A stretch of DNA of 64,000 nt from Haloarcula rubra (GTDB lineage: Archaea; Halobacteriota; Halobacteria; Halobacteriales; Haloarculaceae): the NCBI RefSeq assembly GCF_019599465.1, contig NZ_RKLR01000001.1:186001-250000 (forward strand), given 5' to 3'. Within the stretch, counting starts at the first letter, position 1; each line of letters starts with the position of its first letter. Made by a program: the position numbers and the translations under genes. The notes beneath the pieces were generated by a model. It worked only from the letters and a program-made list of their open reading frames with translations. It was not told the origin of the DNA and made no database searches. Below are positions 25,842-33,792 of the stretch, in pieces.

Positions 25842-26615
25842 ATGAGCGACAACGACACCAACGACGACGAGGTTCGCACAGACGGCTCGGGCGGCGGCGG
25901 TATCGTCGCACCGGACGACGAGACGCCGACGTGGTCCGAGCGCAAGCAGCGGTCGCAGGGCCTCTCGCGGCTCACTTACGAGTACTTCGAGCGGGCCCGC
26001 CGCGAGGATCAGGACCTGCGCCAGCAGTCCGACTACGTCGAGCGCGACGTGCTGGCGTTCCCGGCGTGGCCCCACGAGATGATTCGGAATCTGGCCCTGA
26101 CGAGCTTCTTCGTCGGGATGATCCTGTTCCTCTCGGCGACGCTCCCGCCGGAGATGCCGAACCCGGCGAACTCCGCCGTGACGCCGGCCATCATCCTGCC
26201 GGACTGGTACCTCTACTGGTCGTTCGGCCTGCTCAAGCTCGGCCCGCTGAACCCCAACCTCGCTATCCTCGGCGGGGCGAAACTGATGGCGGACCGGACC
26301 TACGGTGTGCTGGCGAACGTCGTCGTCGTCGGCTTCGTCGCCATCGTCCCGTTCATCAACAAGGGGTCGGCGCGCCGTCCCGTCGAGCAGCCGTTCTGGG
26401 CCGCCGTCGGCATGGCCGGCGTCATATTCAGCCTGACCATCGCCGCGCTGTCCATCAAGAACCTCATCCCGATGGACTCCCACCTGCTGTTCGACCTGAC
26501 GTTCCTCGTCCCCATCGTCGCCGGGACCATCACCTACGCGGTGCTGAAGACGATGCGCGAGGGCTACATGTTCGACCTCAACCGCCGGTACTACCGGCTC
26601 CGACCGCCGAAGTAA
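25842..26615 (+). CDS. Cytochrome b C-terminal half (subunit IV-like)
   Basis: A 257-residue protein with an acidic N-terminal tail (1-70) and then helices matching E to G of cytochrome b. Residues 120-123 read PDWY, the variant of the PEWY quinol-oxidation motif seen in low-potential (menaquinone-type) complexes; haloarchaea use menaquinones. The extra C-terminal helices extend past the three of subunit IV. The following 135 bases are T-rich on the coding strand (GTCTTTCTCCCGCTTTCG) and may end transcription. Confidence 0.9.
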   Translation: MSDNDTNDDEVRTDGSGGGGIVAPDDETPTWSERKQRSQGLSRLTYEYFERARREDQDLRQQSDYVERDVLAFPAWPHEMIRNLALTSFFVGMILFLSATLPPEMPNPANSAVTPAIILPDWYLYWSFGLLKLGPLNPNLAILGGAKLMADRTYGVLANVVVVGFVAIVPFINKGSARRPVEQPFWAAVGMAGVIFSLTIAALSIKNLIPMDSHLLFDLTFLVPIVAGTITYAVLKTMREGYMFDLNRRYYRLRPPK

Positions 26616-26753
26616 GGCGCCGTCTTTCTCCCGCTTTCGTCGTCGTGTCGCCGATTCCCCCAGCGGTCGCTGTCCCTTCGTTCGTAGCGACGACGGGACC
26701 CGACACGTCCGCGTCTCGCCGCAGTAAAGTATCTCGCGCCCCTAGCTGTCGTG

Positions 26754-27104
26754 ATGACCGAGGACCAGTCGGGCGTGCCGACGGAGGCCGAGGCCACGGA
26801 GGAGGCGGGCGCGCCGGACGGCGGACGCTCTCGTGACGTCGTGGTCCCCCTCCGCGTCTACAAGACCGTCACGGTGTTCTCGACGCTCATCGCGGTGTTC
26901 AGCGTCGTGGGCGGGTTCATCCTCGTCGACGTCGCGACCAACAGAGCGTCGGCGCCGGCCTCGGAGATAGACGTCCCGGTGGCCATCGCCGGCGTCGGCC
27001 TCATCCTCATCGGGGCCGTCGTGTACGCCTTTTCGACGCGATTCCGCACCGAGGAGATGGGAAAGTCTAAAGACGACGCTGACGAACTGTCCGATAATGG
27101 CTGA
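26754..27104 (+). CDS. Two-helix membrane protein in the b6-like cluster
   Basis: A 116-residue protein with an acidic tail (1-32) and helices at about 39-60 and 75-98. TATA-like CAGTAAAGTATC (26721-26732) lies 27 bases before ATG 26754, which makes this start better than the GTG at 26751 and suggests its own promoter. Its end overlaps the next start by eight bases. Function unknown. Confidence 0.7.
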   Translation: MTEDQSGVPTEAEATEEAGAPDGGRSRDVVVPLRVYKTVTVFSTLIAVFSVVGGFILVDVATNRASAPASEIDVPVAIAGVGLILIGAVVYAFSTRFRTEEMGKSKDDADELSDNG

Positions 27105-27369
27105 CGAGTTCATCAAAGGGTTCGGCGCGCTGATGGTCGGCGGACTCGGCTGGATGACCATCGCTGGATGGTACCGGACACCGAGCTTCGAGGGCGCACA
27201 GCTCATCGGCGAACTGCCACCGGCCGAGTCGCGAACCGTCTTCGACAGCATGGCCATCGCGATGATGGACGTGTTCTTCTGGTTCGCCGTCTTCGGCGCG
27301 CTCACGTTCTGGGTACTCATCCCCCTCGTCGGTGAGCTTCGCGAGTACCTCGACGAGCGGTCCGCCTGA
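27097..27369 (+). CDS. Small two-helix membrane protein in the b6-like cluster
   Basis: A 90-residue protein with helices near 9-26 and 52-76. The loop between is WYRTPSFEGAQLIGELPPAESRTVFDS. The start overlaps the previous gene (ATGGCTGA), so the two are translationally coupled. It is convergent with the four-helix gene at 27.5 kb. No family known to me. Confidence 0.7.
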   Translation: MADEFIKGFGALMVGGLGWMTIAGWYRTPSFEGAQLIGELPPAESRTVFDSMAIAMMDVFFWFAVFGALTFWVLIPLVGELREYLDERSA

Positions 27370-27525
27370 GCGACCGGTCGGTCTCTTTCTGCTTCGAGTC
27401 ACGCGCTCCGTCTCGTAGCGACGGGTGCGCTCGGCTTCGGCCAGCGTGCAGCGAGACGTGTCTGCTCGGACACGAACGAGGCCACGGCGAGAGGTAGCGA
27501 AGACGGAAAAACGACGACGGCCCGC

Positions 27526-27987
27526 TTAGACGATAGCGGACCAGGGGCCCTTGATGACCCAGAAGAGGCTCTGGTAGCCGGCGTACATGAAGACGACCAT
27601 CGCGGCGACGAGTGCGCCCTTCGGTCGTTCGAGGGCGAGGTCACGGCGCGCTTCGACTTTCCGGGACTCGAACTCGAAGAAGTCGGTGATGACCAACCCG
27701 AGGACGAGCACCGAGAGGACCATCCCGCCGTGGTGAGCGAGGGTCATGTAGTAGAACGACGTGACGACCAACAGGACGTTGCTCGCGACGTGGACCGGAT
27801 GCCGGCTGATGGCTTCGGCCCCACCGTCGTCGTACTGGGTAGTGTAGCGCCTGTGTGCCACCATACGCGTCAGGAAGTTGCCAACCACCAGCGCCAGGAG
27901 GAGGTACTCGACGACGAGCACGTCCCCCGGACCGGTGGCCCCCATGATGGTGTCCAGTGGCCCGAAGAGGGTTACGGATGGCTGCAT
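27526..27987 (-). CDS. Four-helix membrane protein closing the b6-like cluster
   Basis: A 153-residue protein with four helices (about 22-42, 68-86, 88-106 and 127-148). MVAHRRYTTQYDD and SRHPVHVASN are histidine-containing loops beside helices. FYYMTLAHHGGMVLSV places two more histidines in a helix. I start at ATG 27987; a TTG two codons upstream is unlikely. The 156 bases before its stop, shared with the convergent operon end, show no gene. Function unknown, location suggests a link with the complex. Confidence 0.7.
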   Translation of the reverse strand: MQPSVTLFGPLDTIMGATGPGDVLVVEYLLLALVVGNFLTRMVAHRRYTTQYDDGGAEAISRHPVHVASNVLLVVTSFYYMTLAHHGGMVLSVLVLGLVITDFFEFESRKVEARRDLALERPKGALVAAMVVFMYAGYQSLFWVIKGPWSAIV

Positions 27988-28038
27988 ACGCAAACCTCTG
28001 TCCGAGGGCCATTAGTGTCTTTCCAATCTCGGCAGGAA

Positions 28039-28758
28039 TCAGGCGAAGCGGGACCGACTCTCGTCGACGACGGCGACGCGCATCGGCCCGCTCCGCGAGA
28101 GGGTGACGGTCTGTCCACAGGCGACGGTGCCCTCGTGGACACCGTCCACGTACAGCGCGACGGTGGCTTCGTCGCGCTCGACGGAGACGGTGAGGTCGTC
28201 GAGCGGCAGCACCCAGTGGTCGGGGTTGGTCGCGAACGGGGCGATGGGCGCGGCGACGCCGACCCCGGCCACGGGGGCCAGCACGGGGCCGCCGACGCGG
28301 CGGGCGTACTCCGGCGACCCGGCGGGGGTCGCGACGGTGATACCGTCGGCGCGGAACTGTCCCACCGAATCGCTCGGCGTCTCGACGGCGTACTCCGAGA
28401 TGCGAGCGGCGTCAGCGGTGACGGCGGTCACGTCCCACACCGCCCGCCCGACGGTGTCGCCGGCGGTCGTGACCGCCACCACCGGGTGTCGGTCGACGTG
28501 GGCGTCGTCCAGCCCCCGTACGGCCGCCAGCACGGCGTCCCGTGTCACCGACCGGACGCCGCGTCCGGCGTCGACGGGGAGCAAGAGCGGGTCGTGGTCG
28601 CTCGCACCGACTCCGGCGACGGCCGTCTGACCGACGGCGACGACTCGCTCGGTCGTCGGGGGGTCCGCCGGTGAGCCGACATCGACGGAGACGCCGGCGT
28701 CGCGGAGTCGGTCGGCCACGCTCTCGTCGCCGACGACACCGAGCGCGCTGTCGCTCAT
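28039..28758 (-). CDS. NAD kinase-like protein lacking the catalytic motif
   Basis: A 239-residue relative of ATP-NAD kinase. The C-terminal beta domain is clear: RADGITVATPAGSPEYARRVGGPVLAP at 136-162 matches the NAD-binding segment (DGxxxATPTGSTAY...GGP). The GGDGT phosphate loop is missing; the equivalent place reads VAVGQTAVAG (40-49). The NE motif is also gone (RAVWDVTAV). Kinase activity is therefore unlikely; NAD(P) binding or regulation is possible. It begins 70 bases upstream of the geranylgeranyl reductase stop. Confidence 0.75.
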   Translation of the reverse strand: MSDSALGVVGDESVADRLRDAGVSVDVGSPADPPTTERVVAVGQTAVAGVGASDHDPLLLPVDAGRGVRSVTRDAVLAAVRGLDDAHVDRHPVVAVTTAGDTVGRAVWDVTAVTADAARISEYAVETPSDSVGQFRADGITVATPAGSPEYARRVGGPVLAPVAGVGVAAPIAPFATNPDHWVLPLDDLTVSVERDEATVALYVDGVHEGTVACGQTVTLSRSGPMRVAVVDESRSRFA

Positions 28759-28827
28759 TGTCGGACGGTTCGGGCGGCCGGAGAAAAAGTTGCCGCACTG
28801 GGCCACGGCGTCGCCGGGCGGCCGCGG

Positions 28828-30063
28828 TCAGTTCGACAGTCGCTGTCGGGCGTACTTCGCGAGGAGCGGGACGTCAGAGAGGTGTGCGAGCTTCGTGATG
28901 GCCCGCCGGTCACCGTTGTTTATCTGCGTGAGCGTGTCCGCGTCGGTGCTCCGGAGGTCGGCCATCAACTGGTCGTACCGTTCGTTCGGTGCGAGATACA
29001 GCAGTTCGGTCATCATCAGGCGAGAGCGGTGTTTCGGGGCGACCTGACTGTGCCAGAGTTGGTCGTAGACGGAGAGCGACTCCGCGGAGGTGTCCGGCGT
29101 CTCCGGGGTGAGCGCCGCGTCCACCGTCGCGGCGGCGGCCCGGGCCGACTTCATCCCCTTGTGGATGCCTTCACCCCACAGAGGGTCGATACTCGGGACG
29201 GTGTCGCCGATGGCCATGAAGTTGTCCGTGCTGAGTGACTTCGGCGGCTGGATGTGGGCGGAGCCACGGTGGGCCTGGGTCCCCTCGATCTTCTCGGCGT
29301 CCTCGAAGCGCGGGTCCGAGTCGAGCCAGTACTCGAGATAGTCGTCGATACCCATCCCGTCTTTGGCGTACTGGTGGTGGGAGGCGTTCTGGATGTAACA
29401 GAGGCCGACCTTCGCGGTGTCTTCGCCGGTGTGGAAGATCCACGAGTAGCCGCCGGGCGCGAGGTCGTGGTCCAGTCGGAGCATCATCGTGTCGCGCAGG
29501 TCGGCGTAGCCGTCGTGGTTCAGGTCGACGTTCTCGAACTCGTACTCGATGCCGATGGCCTGCTTCTCCCGCTGGAGGTCACAGACGCCGAGTTTCTTCG
29601 CCAGCGGTGCCGCGGGGCCGGTGGCGTCGATGATGACGTCGGCGTACACCTCCTCGTCACCGTCGTACCGGACACCGACGATGTCGCCGTCCTCCATGAT
29701 GGGGGCAGAGACCCGCGAGTCGAACCGATACGTCGCCCCCTTCTCGCGACTGTCACGGACGAGGAACCGCTTGAAGTCGGCGAACTCCAGAACGGCCCCG
29801 GTCTGGGTGCGGACGTAGTGGTCGTTCGGCGATTCGAGGACCACCTCCTCCGTGTACTGCATGACGACGTCGTCCGGGATGGCGAAGGCGGTCATCGCGG
29901 AGGGGAAGGTCCCGGCGGTCGATTTGTTGCTCTGACGTGGGAACTCCGATTCCTCTTCCGTCTCGAGTACCAGCACGTCGTAGTTCCGCTCGGCCAGGTC
30001 ACGGGCACACTGCCCACCCGCGGGCCCAGCCCCGGCTATCACCACGTCAAAGCGGTCGCGCAT
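28828..30063 (-). CDS. Geranylgeranyl reductase family flavoprotein
   Basis: A 411-residue enzyme that reduces isoprenoid double bonds, probably in archaeal diether lipids or menaquinone side chains. VVIAGAGPAGGQCARDLAERNYDVLVLE at the N-terminus binds FAD. FADFKRFLVRD follows, and MAIGDTVPSIDPLWGEGIHKGMKSARAAA is the second FAD motif of the GGR family. NAD-kinase-like gene lies downstream and the DDxxD protein is divergent. Haloarchaea carry several paralogues, so the exact lipid substrate is uncertain. Confidence 0.85.
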   Translation of the reverse strand: MRDRFDVVIAGAGPAGGQCARDLAERNYDVLVLETEEESEFPRQSNKSTAGTFPSAMTAFAIPDDVVMQYTEEVVLESPNDHYVRTQTGAVLEFADFKRFLVRDSREKGATYRFDSRVSAPIMEDGDIVGVRYDGDEEVYADVIIDATGPAAPLAKKLGVCDLQREKQAIGIEYEFENVDLNHDGYADLRDTMMLRLDHDLAPGGYSWIFHTGEDTAKVGLCYIQNASHHQYAKDGMGIDDYLEYWLDSDPRFEDAEKIEGTQAHRGSAHIQPPKSLSTDNFMAIGDTVPSIDPLWGEGIHKGMKSARAAAATVDAALTPETPDTSAESLSVYDQLWHSQVAPKHRSRLMMTELLYLAPNERYDQLMADLRSTDADTLTQINNGDRRAITKLAHLSDVPLLAKYARQRLSN

Positions 30064-30188
30064 GGTTGTGGGTTACTCGTATCCGTAATCAGTCTTGCTT
30101 TATCCACTGCCTGCGACGGCGGCGGTGTCTCTCGAAAGGGTAAAGGAGCCACCAGTCACACCAGTTGCCAGACGCGGGGAGACGATAC

Positions 30189-31343
30189 ATGGTTCTCAAA
30201 ACAGGTGCTGGTGTGCTGGCCGATAGGCCGAGGTTACCGACCGCCGTCCGGTCGGTGCTGGGGTACTACGCCGACTCCGGCGTGTTCGACTACGCCAGCC
30301 TCGCACTCAAGTCCGAAATCGACGACCGAACCGAGCGGATGATGGCCGACGTGTACGACCGCGTCGAGGCCGCGCTCGAAGACGAGTTCGGTCGGCCGGT
30401 GTCGTTCAGTTACGACACCAAACTCATCCTGCCCGCACAGTTGACGCTGGGGTACGTCTACCGCGAGGCCCGCCGAGAGGCCGACGGCGACCCGGTCACC
30501 GAGGAGATAGCGACCGGCGTTCCCCCCGTCGAGAGCGGCGCACTGGACGGCGACACGCCCGACCTCTCGCCCCGCGAGATGGTCGTCCGGGCCGAGCAGA
30601 TGACCCGCCTCTCCATCGAGGCGCTCGTCGACGGCGACATGCGTGACGCTATCAACGACGACGAGTTCGAGGACTTCGAGACGGACGTCGACGTCGACCC
30701 TCGACGGGTGGCCGAGACGGCACAGGCCGCGCTCCAGTCCCACCTCGACGGCCTCTTGGACGAGATGCCGTCCATCGTCGCGGACGCGTACCAGTGGGCC
30801 GTCGACTACTCCGAGGCTCATCAGGACCGGGACGAACACTTCCGGGAACTGCTGGAAGCGGCCGAAGACGGCGACGAGAGCGCACGGGAGGCGATCCGCG
30901 AGGAGTACAAGTTCGCCGACTACGACGAGGAACCGGCGACGCTCACCGACGCCGAGAAGGACCTGCCGTACAGCAAGACCCAGTACGCCCGCGTCGGCGT
31001 CATCTACGACGGGATGTTGGACCTCTACCGACTCGCCGGACTGGATATTGACGACGACTTCGCGAAGGCCATCGTCCTCGCCATCATCGGCGCGCAGGTG
31101 TGGCTGGACGACGTGGACGACTACGCCGACGACCGGGCCGAGGGCCAGTTGACGCCCGTCACCGCCGAGTACGTCCTCGCACCGGACGACAGAGCGGCGT
31201 ACAACCGCGTCGTCGACGTCACCGAGCAGTACCTCGACCTCGCGAAGGAGTACGCGACGGCCGCGGACTCGCCGCTGACGGGCATCGCCGTCGAGTACAT
31301 CTACCGCTCCGGTGACCCGAGCGTGTTGCCCGGGCATCACTGA
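30189..31343 (+). CDS. Uncharacterised alpha-helical protein with a DDxxDYxxDD motif
   Basis: A 384-residue soluble protein, predicted nearly all helical. Residues 303-318 read QVWLDDVDDYADDRAE, with Asp307, Asp308, Asp310, Asp311, Asp314 and Asp315. This resembles the metal-diphosphate motif of class I isoprenoid synthases (QxxDDxxDYxxDxxxG). A second acidic stretch lies at 156-170. I cannot assign a family. It is divergent from the geranylgeranyl reductase gene, which gives weak contextual support for an isoprenoid link. Start ATG 30189 follows GGGGAGACGATAC. Confidence 0.7.
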   Translation: MVLKTGAGVLADRPRLPTAVRSVLGYYADSGVFDYASLALKSEIDDRTERMMADVYDRVEAALEDEFGRPVSFSYDTKLILPAQLTLGYVYREARREADGDPVTEEIATGVPPVESGALDGDTPDLSPREMVVRAEQMTRLSIEALVDGDMRDAINDDEFEDFETDVDVDPRRVAETAQAALQSHLDGLLDEMPSIVADAYQWAVDYSEAHQDRDEHFRELLEAAEDGDESAREAIREEYKFADYDEEPATLTDAEKDLPYSKTQYARVGVIYDGMLDLYRLAGLDIDDDFAKAIVLAIIGAQVWLDDVDDYADDRAEGQLTPVTAEYVLAPDDRAAYNRVVDVTEQYLDLAKEYATAADSPLTGIAVEYIYRSGDPSVLPGHH

Positions 31344-31356
31344 CCGCCCTGCCGGA

Positions 31357-32727
31357 CTACCGTTTGCCGAGCGCTCGCTCGAACACCCGCTGGGCCCGTT
31401 CGTACGCCGCGTTCCGGTCGACGATAGGGTGGGGATAGTCGGGCGCCAGTTCCTGTCGCTCGGCGTCGGAAAGGGTCGGCCAGTCGACGATTTTCGACGC
31501 CGGCACCCCACGGAGTTCGGGCACGTACTCGGTGACGTAGTCGGCGCTGCTGTCGTACTTGTGCATCTGGGCGACGGGGTCGAAGATGCGCACGTCGACG
31601 GAGTCGGTCCCCGTCGAGGCCGTCCACTGCCAACTGGCGTAGTTCGAGGCCGGGTCGTGGTCGACCAACTGCTTCGTGAAGTAGCGCGCCCCCTTCCGCC
31701 AGTCGACGAGGAGGTGCTTGGTGAGGAAGGAGGCGACGTTCTGCCGGGGGCGGTTGTGGACGTACCCCTCCGCGTCTAGCTGGCGCATCCCGGCGTCGAC
31801 GAGCGGATACCCTGTCTCGCCGCGTTGCCACGCCGCGAACGTCTCCGGGTCGTTCTCCCACTCGATAGGGTTGGGGAAGGACTTGTAGTTCTCCGTCAGC
31901 AGCGTCGGGGTGTAGTACAGCAGGTGGTAGCTCTGCTCGCGCCACGAGAGTTCGTAGCGGTACTTCTGGACCTGTCGCTTCTGGTCGGGCCCAACTTCGG
32001 CGTGGCGTTCGCTCGCGTCGCGCCACAGTTCACGGACGCCTATCATCCCAGCGGCGATGTACGGGGACATCCGGGAGACGGCCCCCACGGGTTGCTCGAC
32101 GGCCGCACGCATGTCGTCGCGCGTGTCGCTGTACGTCTCGATGCCGTCGGCGAGGAACCGGTCCCACCGCTCGCGTGCGCCCTCGTAGCCCGGCGTCGGG
32201 AGGTCGACGGCGACGTCGATAGCGGGTACCGTCTTGGAGTCCGAGAAGTCGGCCAGCGCGTCCTCGTCGGGTGGCTCTGCGGGCGGGCGTTTCTGGTGGG
32301 CCTGCCAGTCGTCGTAGAACCGACTGTGGTTCTCGTAGCGGTCGTCGAGGGCGGCAGGGTCGACCAGCAAGAGGTCCGTCAGCGACGTCGTCGGCACGGC
32401 GTCGTCGACCCGACGCTGGCGGTTCCGACGGGCCGGGCGGTAGTGCTCGTTGTAGAACACCCGGTCGGCGTCGTACTCGTCAACCACGTCTGCGAGTACG
32501 TCGGCGGCCGGACCGGACCGAACCAGCAGGTCGCTCCCGCGCGCTCGATAGGCGCGTTGCAACGCCCGGACGCCCTCCGCGAAGAACGCTCGCTGTCGCT
32601 TCCCGACCTTGTGCAGAACGTCCGTGTCCACGACGTAGACCGGGAGGACGGTGTCCTCGTCCGCGGCGGCCGTCAGCCCCCGGTTGTCCGGGATTCGCAG
32701 GTCCCGCTGGTGCCAGAAGACGTGCAT
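31357..32727 (-). CDS. phr: Deoxyribodipyrimidine photolyase
   Basis: A 456-residue flavoenzyme that repairs UV pyrimidine dimers with blue light. The N-terminal antenna domain starts MHVFWHQRDLRIPDN. The FAD domain has ELSWREQSYHLLYY, DAGMRQLDAEGYVHNRPRQNVASFL, LLVDWRKGARYF and NYASWQWTASTGTD, the conserved class I CPD photolyase sequence. Length is normal. It ends convergent with the DDxxD protein gene. A palindrome lies 36-50 bases upstream. Confidence 0.95.
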   Translation of the reverse strand: MHVFWHQRDLRIPDNRGLTAAADEDTVLPVYVVDTDVLHKVGKRQRAFFAEGVRALQRAYRARGSDLLVRSGPAADVLADVVDEYDADRVFYNEHYRPARRNRQRRVDDAVPTTSLTDLLLVDPAALDDRYENHSRFYDDWQAHQKRPPAEPPDEDALADFSDSKTVPAIDVAVDLPTPGYEGARERWDRFLADGIETYSDTRDDMRAAVEQPVGAVSRMSPYIAAGMIGVRELWRDASERHAEVGPDQKRQVQKYRYELSWREQSYHLLYYTPTLLTENYKSFPNPIEWENDPETFAAWQRGETGYPLVDAGMRQLDAEGYVHNRPRQNVASFLTKHLLVDWRKGARYFTKQLVDHDPASNYASWQWTASTGTDSVDVRIFDPVAQMHKYDSSADYVTEYVPELRGVPASKIVDWPTLSDAERQELAPDYPHPIVDRNAAYERAQRVFERALGKR

Positions 32728-32762
32728 ACTGCGGGTACGGAACAGGGGCGTATGGGTGCAAG

Positions 32763-32777
32763 CCCAACGCTGTTGGG
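32763..32777. promoter_or_regulatory. Palindrome upstream of the photolyase gene
   Basis: CCCAAC, GCT, GTTGGG is a perfect six-base inverted repeat 36 bases before the phr start, within a 201-base gap between korB and phr. It overlaps the expected promoter region, so a regulator site is plausible. The rest of the gap holds no gene. Confidence 0.35.
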
Positions 32778-32914
32778 TGTGTCAGATTGTGGCAAACTAT
32801 CGGCCGAGAAATCGCACAGTAGACGGAATCGCCGTGGCTGTGCCGAGCCACGAGTTCGTCCCCCTACGAAAACCGCGTTTTTCGAGGTGTGGGTCGCACG
32901 AAGCGCGAACCCGA

Positions 32915-32927
32915 CGCCGAAAAGGCG
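32915..32927 (-). terminator. Hairpin terminator after the 2-oxoacid oxidoreductase genes
   Basis: CGCC, GAAAA, GGCG (read as CGCC-TTTTC-GGCG on the minus strand) lies two bases after the beta-subunit stop. A second AT-flanked hairpin (CGAAAA ... TTTTCG) follows near 32870-32888. Together they look like the transcription end. Confidence 0.45.
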
Positions 32928-32928
32928 G

Positions 32929-33792
32929 TTAGTAGAACTCGCGGACGAGGTCCATCGCACCCTCGGGTGCGCCGTCGGGAATCTCGGCCATCGAGTCCTC
33001 AATGCCCTCACGCTTCTCGAACGGCACCGACTCCTCGTCCTGGTACAGGACGCCCATGTACTCCTTCTCGCTCTCCAGAATCTTGTCCTTCGCCTGGTCG
33101 CGGTTGCCCGCGTCGTGGTCCGTCTCGTCTAGGTCCACGATGGTGTCCCGGAAGTAGTCGTACGTGTCGACGTCGTTGAACGTCACGCAGGGACTGTAGA
33201 CGTTGACGAAGCCGAAGCCGTCGTGCTCGATGGCCTGCTGGACGATTTCGGCGTGTCGCTGAGAGTTCGAACTGAACGACTGGGCGATGAACGTCGCGCC
33301 GGAGGCCAGCGCCAGTGCCTTCGGGTTGACCGGTGGCTGTTTCGGGCCGTCCGGGGTGGTGCCCGTCTCGAAGTCCTCGCGCGACGTCGGCGAGGCCTGC
33401 CCCTTCGTCAGCCCGTAGATGCGGTTGTCCATCACGACGTAGCTCATGTCGACGTTCCGGCGCACTGCGTGGATGAAGTGGCCCGCGCCGATGGAGTAGC
33501 CGTCGCCGTCGCCGCCGGCGACCATCACTTCCAGATTGGGATTGGCCATCTTCACGCCGATGCCCACGGGCAGCGCGCGGCCGTGGACGCCGTGCAGCGC
33601 GTAGCTGTGCATGTAGGTCCCGATTTTGCCGGAACAGCCGATGCCGGCGACCACGAACGTGTTGTCCGGGTCGTTGCCCGTCTCGGCCAGGGCCTTCATC
33701 ATGCCGTTCATCGTCCCGAAGTCGCCGCAGCCGGGACACCACGTCGGTTGCTTGTCGGACTTGAAGTCTGTGAATCTAACGTCTGAGCTCAT
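32929..33792 (-). CDS. korB: 2-oxoacid:ferredoxin oxidoreductase, beta subunit
   Basis: A 287-residue subunit that binds thiamine diphosphate and decarboxylates a 2-oxoacid, passing electrons to ferredoxin. WCPGCGDFG near the N-terminus and GIGCSGKIG carry conserved cysteines, and MVAGGDGDGYSIGAGHFIHAVRR with VMDNRIYGLTKGQ is the diphosphate-Mg motif. It overlaps the alpha gene by four bases (ATGA). 2-Oxoglutarate is the likely substrate from subunit sizes (pyruvate enzymes of haloarchaea are longer), making it part of the oxidative TCA cycle. Confidence 0.9.
   Translation of the reverse strand: MSSDVRFTDFKSDKQPTWCPGCGDFGTMNGMMKALAETGNDPDNTFVVAGIGCSGKIGTYMHSYALHGVHGRALPVGIGVKMANPNLEVMVAGGDGDGYSIGAGHFIHAVRRNVDMSYVVMDNRIYGLTKGQASPTSREDFETGTTPDGPKQPPVNPKALALASGATFIAQSFSSNSQRHAEIVQQAIEHDGFGFVNVYSPCVTFNDVDTYDYFRDTIVDLDETDHDAGNRDQAKDKILESEKEYMGVLYQDEESVPFEKREGIEDSMAEIPDGAPEGAMDLVREFY

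Noticed and set aside
27370-27525. Possible tRNA or small RNA in a convergent gap
   Set aside because: Weak stems are possible, but no cloverleaf, T-loop or conserved sequence could be found.
30234-31511. A minus-strand frame of 425 codons opposite the DDxxD protein gene
   Set aside because: The plus-strand frame has acidic haloarchaeal composition and a sensible start; the antisense product does not.
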